64,000 nucleotides of DNA, from the NCBI GenBank assembly GCA_947493455.1, contig CANLRB010000007.1:162229-226228 (forward strand), given 5' to 3'. Made by a program: the position numbers and the translations under genes. Under the pieces are notes generated by a model that was not told where the DNA came from, did no database searches, and saw only the letters and a list, made by a program, of their open reading frames with translations. Positions 9,640 through 18,820 of the stretch are shown here, piece by piece. This DNA comes from an uncultured Pseudoalteromonas sp. (lineage in GTDB: Bacteria > Pseudomonadota > Gammaproteobacteria > Enterobacterales > Alteromonadaceae). Numbering within the stretch: position 1 is the stretch's first letter; every line of letters begins with the position of its first letter.

Positions 9640-9862
9640 TGTTCAAGGGCGCTAACTGTACTGTAAATGTGGCGAAATGTCTTGTATTTAGCTAAAAAGT
9701 CATTCCGATTTACATGGCATATACGAATAATCTCCATAAAACAGCTCATATTTTTTCAATTTAAACTATATTTTTTTATTATTTTTCATAGAAATAATAA
9801 ATATATTAGAATTATACGAATTTGCGAATTTATTTGCGGCATCACATAACAAGGAAAACGTC
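9640..9862. other. Intergenic region between divergent panP and EAL genes
   Basis: A very AT-rich 223-bp stretch, probably carrying both promoters. The GTG-started frame at 9667-9849 has no ribosome-binding site and poor composition, so no gene is called. Confidence 0.5.
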
Positions 9863-11776
9863 ATGTATAAACACGGATTACGTTGGTTGTTAATTTGTAC
9901 TCTAGTTTTTGTAACTTGTCTCAGTGGTTATGTCTATTACATATACAACCATACTTACAATGACGTTATGACAACAGTGGATAGCAAATTGCTTAACGCA
10001 GCGACCAGTGTTCGTTATATTCTAGGAGAGGATTATCATGATCACATTTCCGGCCCAAACCATATTGACCGCAGCGTCTATTTAGCCAAAGCAAAACAGT
10101 TATCCGAGTTCGCAGCACAACTCGAGCTTGAATACGTGTACAGCATGGTTTTAGTAGACGGTAAAGTACACTTCGCATCATCTAGCTATACCAACGACGA
10201 CCTTGAAAACAATAAACTATCTTACTTTTATGATATTTATCATGAAGCGACTGATACAAATCGAAAAGCTTTTTACTCAACGGAGCCTGTCTATGAGTAC
10301 TCACAAGACAAATGGGGGCACTTTAAGTCTATTTTTATTCCTTATTATGCAAATGATGGTACCGTTTATCTAACTGGCGCCGACATCACCATCAAAGATC
10401 TTGAAGTAAAATTAGAAAAAAGCGTGCAACAAGCGATCATTACAGGTGGTTTCTTCTTTTTTATTGCTGTTATACTGGCTCTTTTCTATATCCTTGTTTT
10501 AAAGCGGAATATGAGTACTGATACCGCAACAGGATACCCCAACCATATTGCATTAGAACGCAAAATAGCGCGTAGCAAACAGTTACATTTGCAACTGATG
10601 ATTTTAATTGTCAATGACTTAGAAGATATAAATAGTTTTTACGGCAATCAAATCGGAGATCAAGTTGTCACCACATTACTCGATAAACTTGCAACCACAA
10701 TTAGCGATGAATGTACCCTTTACCGCTTATCAAATAACAAAATTGTCATCTTAAGCCGCTCACTTTCACCGCAACACCTTGAACAACTAGTCAGTCAGTT
10801 CAACCAAAATACGCCCATCATGAGCGACCCTTTTATCTACCTCACTCTGTGCGCTGGCGTTGCCAAAGGCAATAAAGAGATGCTCCTTGAGAATGCGCAC
10901 ATCGCGGCACTACAAGCAAAGCAAAGTCGACAAAGTATTGTCTACTTTTCAGCTGCCCTTGATGAAGTAAAAAATCAATATCAACATAACATTGTCATGG
11001 CAAAAACAGTCAGAGATGCATTTGAATTAGACCGCCTGCAACCGCACTTTCAAGCTGTATTCGATATCCGTTCAAAACAGCCTTTGTTCTTTGAAAGCCT
11101 AGCGCGTATTCACAGTGAAGACGATACTTTATTATTACCTGACGATTTCTTATCCGTTATCAATCGCTCTCGCATGGATGGTAAATTAACACAGCAAATA
11201 TTTAAGAAATGTGCACATCGCTTTCGCGACAGTAATATTTGCTGGAGTATGAATATTACCGCCCAAGATGTGCTCGACCCAATGATGATTGATTATTTGA
11301 TCAGTGAATTAAAACGCTACCCGCGTCCTGCAAATATCACATTTGAGCTAATCGAAACCGAAGCCATTGCAAATTTCAATGAAGCACGAAATTTTATTGA
11401 TATGGTTAGAAATTTAGGATGCAAAGTATTTGTCGATGACTTTGGCACTGGCTATTCGAATATTTCAAATATACTCAAACTTAATGTTGATGGCGTAAAA
11501 TTGGATGGCTCGTTAGTGAGTCGGGTGACCTGTGACAAAGACGCTTACTTGTTCGTAAAACACCTTGTTCAATTTACTGAGCAAGTTAAACTCGTATTAG
11601 TAGCCGAATGCGTTGAAAACAAACTCACCGCTGATAAACTCATTGCAGCAGGCGTTCGTTATCTGCAAGGCTACTACTACTCGTCGCCGCAAGGCGATAT
11701 TGAGCCGACTACAGCTGTACTTTTAAGCGATGACTCGATTGACCACTCGCCCAATATTTTCGTTCAAAAGGCGTAA
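9863..11776 (+). CDS. Membrane EAL-domain protein with degenerate GGDEF domain
   Basis: Probable c-di-GMP phosphodiesterase of the inner membrane. The 637 residues comprise a membrane segment (8-28), an extracytoplasmic sensor region (about 30-190), a second segment (about 195-214), a GGDEF-fold domain (about 218-360) and an EAL domain (about 375-620). The GGDEF motif is lost: the loop reads RLSNNKIVIL, so no cyclase activity is expected. In the EAL domain the signature reads ESL, while FELIETE, VDDFGTGYS, VKLDGS, AECVE and LQGYY are kept, so hydrolysis is plausible. Good AAGGA ribosome-binding site before the ATG. Its last 68 bp overlap the convergent methyltransferase gene. Confidence 0.88.
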   Translation: MYKHGLRWLLICTLVFVTCLSGYVYYIYNHTYNDVMTTVDSKLLNAATSVRYILGEDYHDHISGPNHIDRSVYLAKAKQLSEFAAQLELEYVYSMVLVDGKVHFASSSYTNDDLENNKLSYFYDIYHEATDTNRKAFYSTEPVYEYSQDKWGHFKSIFIPYYANDGTVYLTGADITIKDLEVKLEKSVQQAIITGGFFFFIAVILALFYILVLKRNMSTDTATGYPNHIALERKIARSKQLHLQLMILIVNDLEDINSFYGNQIGDQVVTTLLDKLATTISDECTLYRLSNNKIVILSRSLSPQHLEQLVSQFNQNTPIMSDPFIYLTLCAGVAKGNKEMLLENAHIAALQAKQSRQSIVYFSAALDEVKNQYQHNIVMAKTVRDAFELDRLQPHFQAVFDIRSKQPLFFESLARIHSEDDTLLLPDDFLSVINRSRMDGKLTQQIFKKCAHRFRDSNICWSMNITAQDVLDPMMIDYLISELKRYPRPANITFELIETEAIANFNEARNFIDMVRNLGCKVFVDDFGTGYSNISNILKLNVDGVKLDGSLVSRVTCDKDAYLFVKHLVQFTEQVKLVLVAECVENKLTADKLIAAGVRYLQGYYYSSPQGDIEPTTAVLLSDDSIDHSPNIFVQKA

Positions 11777-12374
11777 CAGCTTGGTCAGCATGATAAGGTT
11801 CAGCCGGAGCCTCTATTCCGGCAATTTCTAGTGCGCGTGAAAACTCTTCAATATAAAGTTGCCAATTACTGCGAACTTCTAGTAAACCGCCAATCTTTGG
11901 TATAAATGGAAAAACCGGTGCACCATGCCAGCGACGGCCTAGATGCTTCGCTTTTGGCCATGGATTTGGGTAAAGTAAATAATGGTGTGTCACGGGCCAG
12001 TTTGCCGCCACGATTAAACGCCAAAAATCGTTTAAATCAGCGCGCACTAAAATATATTGACCACACTCATCTTGCTTATATTCAATATCATGTTTATCAA
12101 GTCGATGCGATGATTTATCAACACCTATCACCAGCGCATTTGGATGTAATTTTGCCAAATTAGCCGTACTTTCACCAACGCCACAGCATGAATCTAATAC
12201 AATGTCCCCTGCAAATGCGATAACACGTGCATTAACCTCGTCAAAGGCTTGCTGCGTATGCGCCGCAATCGGTTTTTTAAATTCCGCTTTAAGGTGCTTT
12301 TCAACAACCTCATCTAATTTATCATGCAGGCCAGGTTGATTTGTAGTGATTGAGCGTGAGATAGAGTCAGACAT
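11709..12374 (-). CDS. TrmB-like SAM-dependent methyltransferase
   Basis: A 221-residue protein related to tRNA (guanine-N7)-methyltransferase TrmB. The SAM-binding motif VLDSCCGVGESTANLA (about 59-74) is followed by VIGVDKSSHRL, and the TrmB hallmark appears as LLYPNPWPKAKHLGRRWHG, close to the PDPWPKxRHxxRR of true TrmB. The N-terminus and the Cys-Cys in motif I differ from standard TrmB, and these bacteria normally have a separate trmB, so substrate is uncertain. It lies 57 bp downstream of the kinase gene on the same strand and its 3' end overlaps the EAL gene tail to tail. Confidence 0.75.
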   Translation of the reverse strand: MSDSISRSITTNQPGLHDKLDEVVEKHLKAEFKKPIAAHTQQAFDEVNARVIAFAGDIVLDSCCGVGESTANLAKLHPNALVIGVDKSSHRLDKHDIEYKQDECGQYILVRADLNDFWRLIVAANWPVTHHYLLYPNPWPKAKHLGRRWHGAPVFPFIPKIGGLLEVRSNWQLYIEEFSRALEIAGIEAPAEPYHADQAVTPFERKYWASGQSSHRLKVQL

Positions 12375-12431
12375 GAAATAAACTATATAGATAAAAATAG
12401 GTATTCTAAAAGGTCACAGCCAAAGAGTAAA

Positions 12432-13964
12432 TTAATGGTGTATTTCTTTTGCTATACGAATTATAAACTGCGCACCTTTATCGATTTCGCTGCTCACACT
12501 AATTGAGCCTCCGAGCTTCTTTTGTACGATTGCATACACAATATTCATGCCAAGCCCTATCCCCCCCTGCGCTCGCTTTGTCGTATAAAAGGGCTCAAAA
12601 ATATTGTCTAAAACTTGCTCACTCATCCCTTGACCATCATCCCAATAATGCAATGTTATGAAACCATCTTTATTTTCGCTTAGGTCAATATGAACGATTC
12701 CTCGTTCTTTGTTTTCAAAACCATGTCTCACAGAGTTTTGTACCAAATGCGAAACTAATTGCGTAATCGCACTTGGGTGTGTTGTTACTTCTAAATTGGC
12801 ATCACCATCTACTTCAAAATGAATGGTCTCTTTTTGCAAAATAACTGAAAATGATTGCATCACCTTATCAATATGGGGCACCAGTTTAACTGGACGTATT
12901 GGATCCACTATATGATCTGCACCCACCTCTTTAAAGCTAGACAACAGTTCAATGACACGATTAATCGCTTTATCAGATTGTCCTAACGCATCGCTAAATT
13001 GCGTCAAATTGGTAACGAGCATTTTTTTAGATAACTTGCCATTATCAATCGCTTCTAACAGGCTAGCAATTTCATCGGTCATAAAGCTATTTGTCGTAAC
13101 CGCGATACCCAGCGGCGTATTAATCTCATGAGCGACGCCACTCACCAACCCGCCGAGTGAGTCCATTTTTTCTGCCTCCGAGAGTTGCTTTTGAACCTCA
13201 GCAAGTTTTTGACTACGTTGTTCCACTTTGTATTCCAAATTAGAATTAGTCTGCAACAACTCTGATTTCATCTGTTCAATTGTAACCAACAGTGAGTTAA
13301 GCCCCTTATAAAGCTGCCCCATTTCATTTTTATGGCGATAATCTAATGGGCGATCAAACTTTTTATGCACTGTGATCACGTTTACTTTATTGCGTAGTTC
13401 GAGTAATGGACGGGCAATGATGAATTGCGTAAAATAAGCGGCTACTAGCGAAATAGTAATGACGAGAGGAATTATAAGTAATGCATCGACAATACTTTGT
13501 TCGATGGATTGCAGTACCTGATCTAATGACAATTGCATGTAAACGCTGCCGTATCGGGTGCCTTGAATGGATACTGGCAAATAAATTTGCAATCTATCGC
13601 TATTAAGTTCAGTACGTTCATTCGCTACATTGCTGGGCTCTATAAAAACTAAACTATTTTGATTTTGATAACGCAGCTTTGGCTGTTGTTTAATATCAAA
13701 TAAATAGACTTGTTCAACGTAAGAATAGGAACGTAAACTGGTGATAATATCCGCTGCGGCATCACGATCATCCAACAGTAAAACCTTTGTAAAACTGTGA
13801 GTATGCGCCTGCGCTAAGTTTTGCATATGCTCTATTTGCGTGGTTTTAAAACGTTCCAGTGAGTGATATATAAATATCCCACCACACAGTGAAAACACAA
13901 TTAAACAAGCTAACATCACGAGCAATGTTAGCTGTACCCGAATGGTGACAAAGAATCTTTTCAT
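12432..13964 (-). CDS. Orphan membrane sensor histidine kinase
   Basis: A 510-residue kinase: membrane segment (about 11-33), periplasmic sensor region (34-160), second segment (about 161-183), HAMP domain (184-236), coiled coil (236-268), HisKA with GVAHEINTPLG (His279), and HATPase with LVQNSVRHG (N box), DDGQGM (G1) and GIGLGMNIVY (G2). The Glu-Ile-Asn-Thr-Pro H-box is typical of the HPK4 group. No response regulator is encoded near it. Its ATG lies 3 bp after the stop of the rhodanese gene, so the two were made as one translationally coupled unit; the signal sensed is unknown. Confidence 0.92.
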   Translation of the reverse strand: MKRFFVTIRVQLTLLVMLACLIVFSLCGGIFIYHSLERFKTTQIEHMQNLAQAHTHSFTKVLLLDDRDAAADIITSLRSYSYVEQVYLFDIKQQPKLRYQNQNSLVFIEPSNVANERTELNSDRLQIYLPVSIQGTRYGSVYMQLSLDQVLQSIEQSIVDALLIIPLVITISLVAAYFTQFIIARPLLELRNKVNVITVHKKFDRPLDYRHKNEMGQLYKGLNSLLVTIEQMKSELLQTNSNLEYKVEQRSQKLAEVQKQLSEAEKMDSLGGLVSGVAHEINTPLGIAVTTNSFMTDEIASLLEAIDNGKLSKKMLVTNLTQFSDALGQSDKAINRVIELLSSFKEVGADHIVDPIRPVKLVPHIDKVMQSFSVILQKETIHFEVDGDANLEVTTHPSAITQLVSHLVQNSVRHGFENKERGIVHIDLSENKDGFITLHYWDDGQGMSEQVLDNIFEPFYTTKRAQGGIGLGMNIVYAIVQKKLGGSISVSSEIDKGAQFIIRIAKEIHH

Positions 13965-13967
13965 ACA

Positions 13968-14837
13968 CTAATTCGAATTTGCATTCGACTTGTTAACAAT
14001 GGGCAGTGATTGATGATTTCCCCATTCAATCCAACCACCATCATATACTGACACGTTAAAACCGAGTTGCGACAATACCATATGCGTAATTGCCGATTCT
14101 TTTCCTTTATTGCAGTAAGCGATAACCGGTTTGCTTTTATCTAAGCTAGCATATACTTTTTCTAACTCAGTAAACGATTTTAGCTGCGGTACACCATCCA
14201 CCAACTGATAATTAAGAGCACTTGGAATATTGATCGCGCTTGGAATATGGCCAAAACGCTGCGCTTTGCTGCTTTCCCCGATATATTCTTCATGTACACG
14301 CGCATCAATAATTTGTGCACTGTTACTCGAGGAGGCTAACCTCGCCGAAAATAAGGTCGTCAAATGATCGGGATCTAAGGTTGGGATATAACCGGATGGC
14401 GTTACTTGTGGTATCGTTTGTGTCACCGGGAATCCCGATTTTAACCAAGCTAAATAGCCGCCATCTAACAATGACACCTGTTCATGACCATATACTTTGA
14501 GCGCCCAATACATACGACTTACATCTTTAAAGTAACCATCATCGTAAAGAATCACCTGAGCTGAATTTGTCATACCAATGCGATTGAGCAATTTTTAAAT
14601 TACACTCGGCGCTGCAATAAACCCCGTATCATCCGTACCCGAAAAAGTTTCGTTAACAGGTAAGTTCACCGCCCCTTCTATATGCCCTTTTTGGTAGATA
14701 CTGTTTTGGCGCACGTCGACAAGAATCACATTCGGTTGTTTAATTTTTGTTTTAAGCATGTCAACGTCAATCAATTGTGCATGCACTAAGCCACTCATAA
14801 ACAGACTAGCAAATAGAATAACGTTTTTAATGCGCAT
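13968..14837 (-). pseudogene. Periplasmic tandem-rhodanese sulfurtransferase interrupted by an in-frame stop
   Basis: From the ATG at 14837 (GGAG ribosome-binding site just upstream) the frame encodes a signal peptide (MRIKNVILFASLF..., cleavage near VHA-QL) and the first half of a rhodanese domain, then meets TAA at 14595-14597 as codon 81. The same frame continues without change to 13968 with the rest of domain 1 (ILYDDG, LLDGGYLAWLKSGFPV) and a complete second domain with active-site loop YCNKGKES. Together 288 sense codons form one normal tandem rhodanese, so a single base change such as CAA to TAA explains the break. A restart at TTG 14589-14591 lacks a ribosome-binding site and would give a protein without a signal peptide. 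Confidence 0.8.
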
Positions 14838-14993
14838 ATTTGTTACTCCCAAGAAGCTAATAGATATGAAAATTATAGTGTAAGTTCAATAAGCGAGTGC
14901 TTTAACTTAGCTTTATTTTGACGCCAGTAAAACATATTTACTATAAAGAACAATACAGTAAATTTAAGCTGTATGCACTACCGCTGCTAAGAT

Positions 14994-15035
14994 CAAAAAA
15001 GCCGCACAGATATTTTATTCCTGTGCGGCTTTTTG
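14994..15035 (-). terminator. Terminator downstream of yadGH
   Basis: Arms 15001-15009 and 15021-15029 (GCCGCACAG/CTGTGCGGC) with extended A/T pairing give a strong hairpin followed on the minus strand by a T-run. It also has T residues on the plus side, so it may act in both directions. Confidence 0.85.
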
Positions 15036-15044
15036 ACGTATCGT

Positions 15045-15812
15045 TTAGTGACGAATACCGACGCCTTTGTCGATTAGACGATAAGCGAGGGCAAACAAAG
15101 CAGTAATAAAACCAATAATGACAGCAAAAGCAAGCCCCATATCGACATCAGAAACGCCTAAAAACCCGTATCTAAACGCGTTTACCATATAAATTATCGG
15201 GTTTACTTGTGACACGCCCTGCCAAAATTCAGGCAAGAGCGAAATTGAATAGAATACACCACCTAAATAGGTCAACGGTGTCAGAACAAAGGTTGGAATA
15301 ATACTGATATCGTCAAAACTGTTCGCGTATACAGCATTAATTAATCCGCCCAAAGCAAATACTGCAGATGTCATTAACACGGTAAGAAAAATCACACCAA
15401 CATTATGGATTTGAATATCGACAAAAAAGAGCGATAAACAAGTCACGATGACACCAACACTTAAGCCCCGCGCCATACCGCCGCCCATATAACCTAATAC
15501 AATGATATAAGTCGGCACCGGTGATACTAGTAACTCTTCTATACTTTTTTGAAATTTAGTCGAATAAAAACTTGAAGCTACATTTGAGTACGAGTTAGTA
15601 ATCACTGACATCATAATTAAGCCTGGAACAATAAACTCCATGTAATTAAAACCGCCCATCTCACCAATTCGCGACCCGATTAAATTACCGAAGATAACAA
15701 AATACAAGGTCATCGTAATCGCAGGGGGGACCAAAGTTTGTACCCATATACGTAAAAAGCGAATACATTCTTTAATCCAAATTGTTTTTAACGCGGTAAA
15801 TTGATTATTCAT
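15045..15812 (-). CDS. yadH: ABC-2 type transporter permease (YadH-like)
   Basis: Inner-membrane permease of 255 residues with about six hydrophobic segments and the ABC-2 family motif region GQ-like VNPIIYMVNAFRYGFLG near the C-terminus. The sequence (IWIKECIRFLRIWVQTLVPP at the start, FQKSIEELLVSPVP in the middle) matches the YadH subfamily. The ATPase gene ends 1 bp upstream, so both are co-translated. The exported substrate of YadGH is not established. Confidence 0.88.
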   Translation of the reverse strand: MNNQFTALKTIWIKECIRFLRIWVQTLVPPAITMTLYFVIFGNLIGSRIGEMGGFNYMEFIVPGLIMMSVITNSYSNVASSFYSTKFQKSIEELLVSPVPTYIIVLGYMGGGMARGLSVGVIVTCLSLFFVDIQIHNVGVIFLTVLMTSAVFALGGLINAVYANSFDDISIIPTFVLTPLTYLGGVFYSISLLPEFWQGVSQVNPIIYMVNAFRYGFLGVSDVDMGLAFAVIIGFITALFALAYRLIDKGVGIRH

Positions 15813-15813
15813 G

Positions 15814-16734
15814 TTATTGCCCTCGTCCTTTTTCGACCAGTTCTACAAATAATTCCTCTAACCGGTTTGCTTTGTTTCTCATACTGAGTACGGTATTCCC
15901 TGAATGACTCAAAGTTTCAAATACACCGTTAAGACCTTGCGCCTTATGCACATCAACTTCAAGTGTATGACTGTCATTCATTTTGTATTGATAATCAGGT
16001 AAATGAAAATCAGCGACAGGTTCTTTTAAGTCTAAAATAAACGTTTCTTTGTCGAGTTTCGACAATAAGGCTTTCATACTTGTGTCTTCAATAATCACGC
16101 CTTTATCGATAATCGCAATATTTTTACAGAGCATTTCAGCTTCTTCTAAATAGTGCGTTGTCAAAATAATGGTTACGCCTTGTTCATTAATTTGCTGCAA
16201 AAACTCCCACATTGAACGCCTAAGTTCAATGTCAACTCCGGCGGTCGGTTCATCAAGAATGAGTAATTGAGGTTCATGCATTAACGCGCGCGCTATCATG
16301 AGTCGGCGCTTCATACCACCCGATAAGGTGCGTGCGGCTTTATCTTTTTTATCCAATAAGCCGAGTTGTTCTAAATATTTTGCTGCGCGTTTATGGGCTT
16401 CTTTTCTCGGAACACCATAATAGCCAGCTTGATTCACCAGGATCTGATTCAAAGTTTCAAACTGGCTAAAATTAAATTCTTGCGGTACAAGTCCAAGTTG
16501 TGACTTCGCGAGGCCTAAATCGGTATCAATATCGTGGCCAAATACACGAACTTGACCTTCACTTTTATTGACTAAAGATGAAATGATGCCAATGGTAGTC
16601 GACTTACCGGCCCCATTAGCCCCGAGCAGCGCAAAAAAGTCGCCTTTTTCAACTTTTAAATCGATTCCTTTAACGGCGTAAACGCCATTGCTATAGGTTT
16701 TCTTTAACCCATTTATTTCTAACGCATATGTCAT
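15814..16734 (-). CDS. yadG: ABC transporter ATP-binding protein (YadG-like)
   Basis: A 306-residue ATPase with Walker A GANGAGKST (about 38-46), Q-loop LVPQEFNF, signature LSGGMKRR and Walker B LLILDEPTAGVD, plus an 80-residue C-terminal extension typical of ABC-2 exporters. Pairs with the permease 1 bp downstream. Start ATG is preceded by CATGGGATAAAAC, with a weak ribosome-binding site. Confidence 0.9.
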   Translation of the reverse strand: MTYALEINGLKKTYSNGVYAVKGIDLKVEKGDFFALLGANGAGKSTTIGIISSLVNKSEGQVRVFGHDIDTDLGLAKSQLGLVPQEFNFSQFETLNQILVNQAGYYGVPRKEAHKRAAKYLEQLGLLDKKDKAARTLSGGMKRRLMIARALMHEPQLLILDEPTAGVDIELRRSMWEFLQQINEQGVTIILTTHYLEEAEMLCKNIAIIDKGVIIEDTSMKALLSKLDKETFILDLKEPVADFHLPDYQYKMNDSHTLEVDVHKAQGLNGVFETLSHSGNTVLSMRNKANRLEELFVELVEKGRGQ

Positions 16735-16787
16735 GTTTTATCCCATGCATAAAGACTTTTAAGACGACGCACATTAACAACTCAGTG

Positions 16788-17405
16788 TTAACAGCCATAG
16801 CCCCAGCGTTTCGCTAAGCTATGTTCAATATTGATATGATCTAAAATTCGAGCCACCATAAAATCGACGAGCTGCGCAATCGATTCAGGTTGATGATAAA
16901 AACCAGGCGCCGCAGGCATAATAGTTACACCTATTTTTGCAAGTTTTAACATATTCTCGAGATGAATCTCACTAAATGGTGTTTCGCGCACAACTAAAAT
17001 CAACTGACCACGCTCTTTGATAACGACATCAGCGCCTCGTTCAAGCAAATTGTCTGACGCACCGTTTGCAATTGCCGACACACTGCCTGCACTGCATGGG
17101 CACACAATCATTTTTTTCGGCGCGGCACTGCCTGATGCCACAGGGCTAAACCAGTTGTCTTTACCAAATACTTTAATTTGTTCCGGGCTTGCACCAAATC
17201 GCTCGCAAAATTGTGCCGTTGCCTTTTGTTCATTTGCTGATACTTTAAATTGCGATTCAGTATCGAGTACCACGCGCGCCGCGCTCGAAACCAAAACAAA
17301 AACCTGATGGTTTTGGGCTACTAGTTCTTCAATCAATCGCAAGCCGTAAGGCATACCCGAGGCACCACTTAACGCAACCGTAATCGTTTCTTTAAAATCA
17401 CTCAT
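16788..17405 (-). CDS. ubiX: Flavin prenyltransferase UbiX
   Basis: Makes prenylated FMN, the cofactor of the decarboxylase UbiD in ubiquinone synthesis. The 205 residues show the flavoprotein motif [14 protein letters not shown] (11-24), [27 protein letters not shown] in the middle (two short motifs CPCSAGS and [10 protein letters not shown]), and [11 protein letters not shown], all hallmarks of UbiX. The start overlaps the 3' end of mpl by 8 bp, so the two are co-expressed. No ubiD in the window. Confidence 0.95.
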   Translation of the reverse strand: MSDFKETITVALSGASGMPYGLRLIEELVAQNHQVFVLVSSAARVVLDTESQFKVSANEQKATAQFCERFGASPEQIKVFGKDNWFSPVASGSAAPKKMIVCPCSAGSVSAIANGASDNLLERGADVVIKERGQLILVVRETPFSEIHLENMLKLAKIGVTIMPAAPGFYHQPESIAQLVDFMVARILDHINIEHSLAKRWGYGC

Positions 17406-18747
17406 ATTTACTTTTTAATTCATCTAGTAAGCGAGTATGGATAGCTTCAAAGCCACCATTACTCATTATCAGTATATGGTCATTTTTTGTCGCTTTATCA
17501 AGCACAGTCGCAATTATTTCCTGCGTACTATTAAAACACATGGCACGGGCTTGCTCTGCATGTGACTTTAATGACCAAGATAAATTTGTCGGTTCAAATA
17601 ATATGACTTCATCGGCTGCCGCTAATGAGTTCAATAAGGTATCTTGATGAACACCCATTTTCATGGTGTTTGAACGCGGCTCCAAAATGGCAAAAATACG
17701 CTCTTGTTTTACTTTAGCGCGCAAGCCTGCCAACGTCGTTTTAATCGCAGTAGGGTGATGCGCAAAATCGTCATACACTTTGATACCGGCCACTTCACCT
17801 TTAAATTCCATGCGCCGCTTCGGCGAAATAAACTCACTTAACGCAGCAATGCTCGTCAGGGCAGGAATGCCGACGTGGCGCGCTGCCGCAATCGTCATCA
17901 TGGCATTTTTAACATTATGCTCTCCGATTGCTGACCATGTCACGCGACCTAACACCTTGCCATCGAGTAGCACATCAAATTCACTGCCATCCTCGTTGCA
18001 AAGCTGATAATCCCACTCAACACCTAATCGCTCTTGCTCACTCCAGCAGCCCATTTCGATAACGTCACCGAGTGCACTGTCTTCATTAGGCCATATTATT
18101 TTTCCTTGACCAGGCACTGTACGAAGCAAATGATGAAATTGTTTTTTTATTGCGTCTAAATCGTCAAAAATATCCGCGTGATCAAACTCAAGATTATTTA
18201 AAATTAAAGTACGCGGAAGGTAATGAACAAACTTGCTGCGTTTATCAAAAAACGCGGTATCGTATTCATCGGCCTCAATCACAAAAAAAGGCGTTTCACC
18301 AAGTCGCGCAGAAACACCAAAATTTTGCACCACACCGCCAATCAAAAAACCCGGTTTTAACCCCGCGTACTCGAGCACCCATGCTAACATGCTCGCCGTT
18401 GTAGTTTTTCCATGCGTCCCTGAAACAGCAAGTACCCATGACTTTTGTAATAGATTTAATTTTAGCCATTCTGGACCCGATGTATATGGGATATTGTGTT
18501 CAAGTGCATACTCAACACATGGATTACCGCGACTCATCGCATTGCCGATAATCACAATATCAGGGCGAGGTTCTAGTTGATTCGTATCGTAACCTTGAAT
18601 CAGCTCAATACCGAGTGATTCTAGTTGTGTGCTCATTGGTGGATAAACGTTTTGATCGGATCCTGTCACTCGGTGTCCAAGCGACTTTGCAATTGCTGCA
18701 ATCCCGCCCATAAACGTGCCACAAATGCCAAGTATGTGAATATGCAT
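17398..18747 (-). CDS. mpl: UDP-MurNAc:L-Ala-gamma-D-Glu-meso-DAP ligase Mpl
   Basis: Cytoplasmic murein recycling enzyme that joins recovered tripeptide to UDP-MurNAc. The 449 residues begin with the Mur ligase motif [14 protein letters not shown], then [14 protein letters not shown], the ATP loop [13 protein letters not shown] (about 109-121), [16 protein letters not shown] and the C-terminal [10 protein letters not shown]. These separate Mpl from MurC. It overlaps ubiX by 8 bp and is the first gene of the pair. Confidence 0.96.
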   Translation of the reverse strand: MHIHILGICGTFMGGIAAIAKSLGHRVTGSDQNVYPPMSTQLESLGIELIQGYDTNQLEPRPDIVIIGNAMSRGNPCVEYALEHNIPYTSGPEWLKLNLLQKSWVLAVSGTHGKTTTASMLAWVLEYAGLKPGFLIGGVVQNFGVSARLGETPFFVIEADEYDTAFFDKRSKFVHYLPRTLILNNLEFDHADIFDDLDAIKKQFHHLLRTVPGQGKIIWPNEDSALGDVIEMGCWSEQERLGVEWDYQLCNEDGSEFDVLLDGKVLGRVTWSAIGEHNVKNAMMTIAAARHVGIPALTSIAALSEFISPKRRMEFKGEVAGIKVYDDFAHHPTAIKTTLAGLRAKVKQERIFAILEPRSNTMKMGVHQDTLLNSLAAADEVILFEPTNLSWSLKSHAEQARAMCFNSTQEIIATVLDKATKNDHILIMSNGGFEAIHTRLLDELKSKYE

Positions 18748-18763
18748 ATAATTCTTCTAAGTA

Positions 18764-18791
18764 TAAAAAAGCCCAACACAGTGTTGGGCTA
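18764..18791 (-). terminator. Terminator after the metalloprotease gene
   Basis: A perfect 10-bp inverted repeat (AGCCCAACAC / GTGTTGGGCT) with minimal loop is followed on the minus strand by six T residues. It lies between the metalloprotease stop and the mpl start. Confidence 0.85.
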
Positions 18792-18820
18792 GTATGCCAT
18801 AAATTCGCAAAATAAATTGG

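Noticed and set aside
9667-9849. 60-residue frame between panP and the EAL gene
   Set aside because: GTG start, no ribosome-binding site, composition of translated AT-rich spacer.
14573-14591. Separate downstream rhodanese gene starting at TTG 14591 or ATG 14573
   Set aside because: No ribosome-binding site, the start would fall inside rhodanese domain 1, and the frame is continuous with the upstream part apart from one stop codon.
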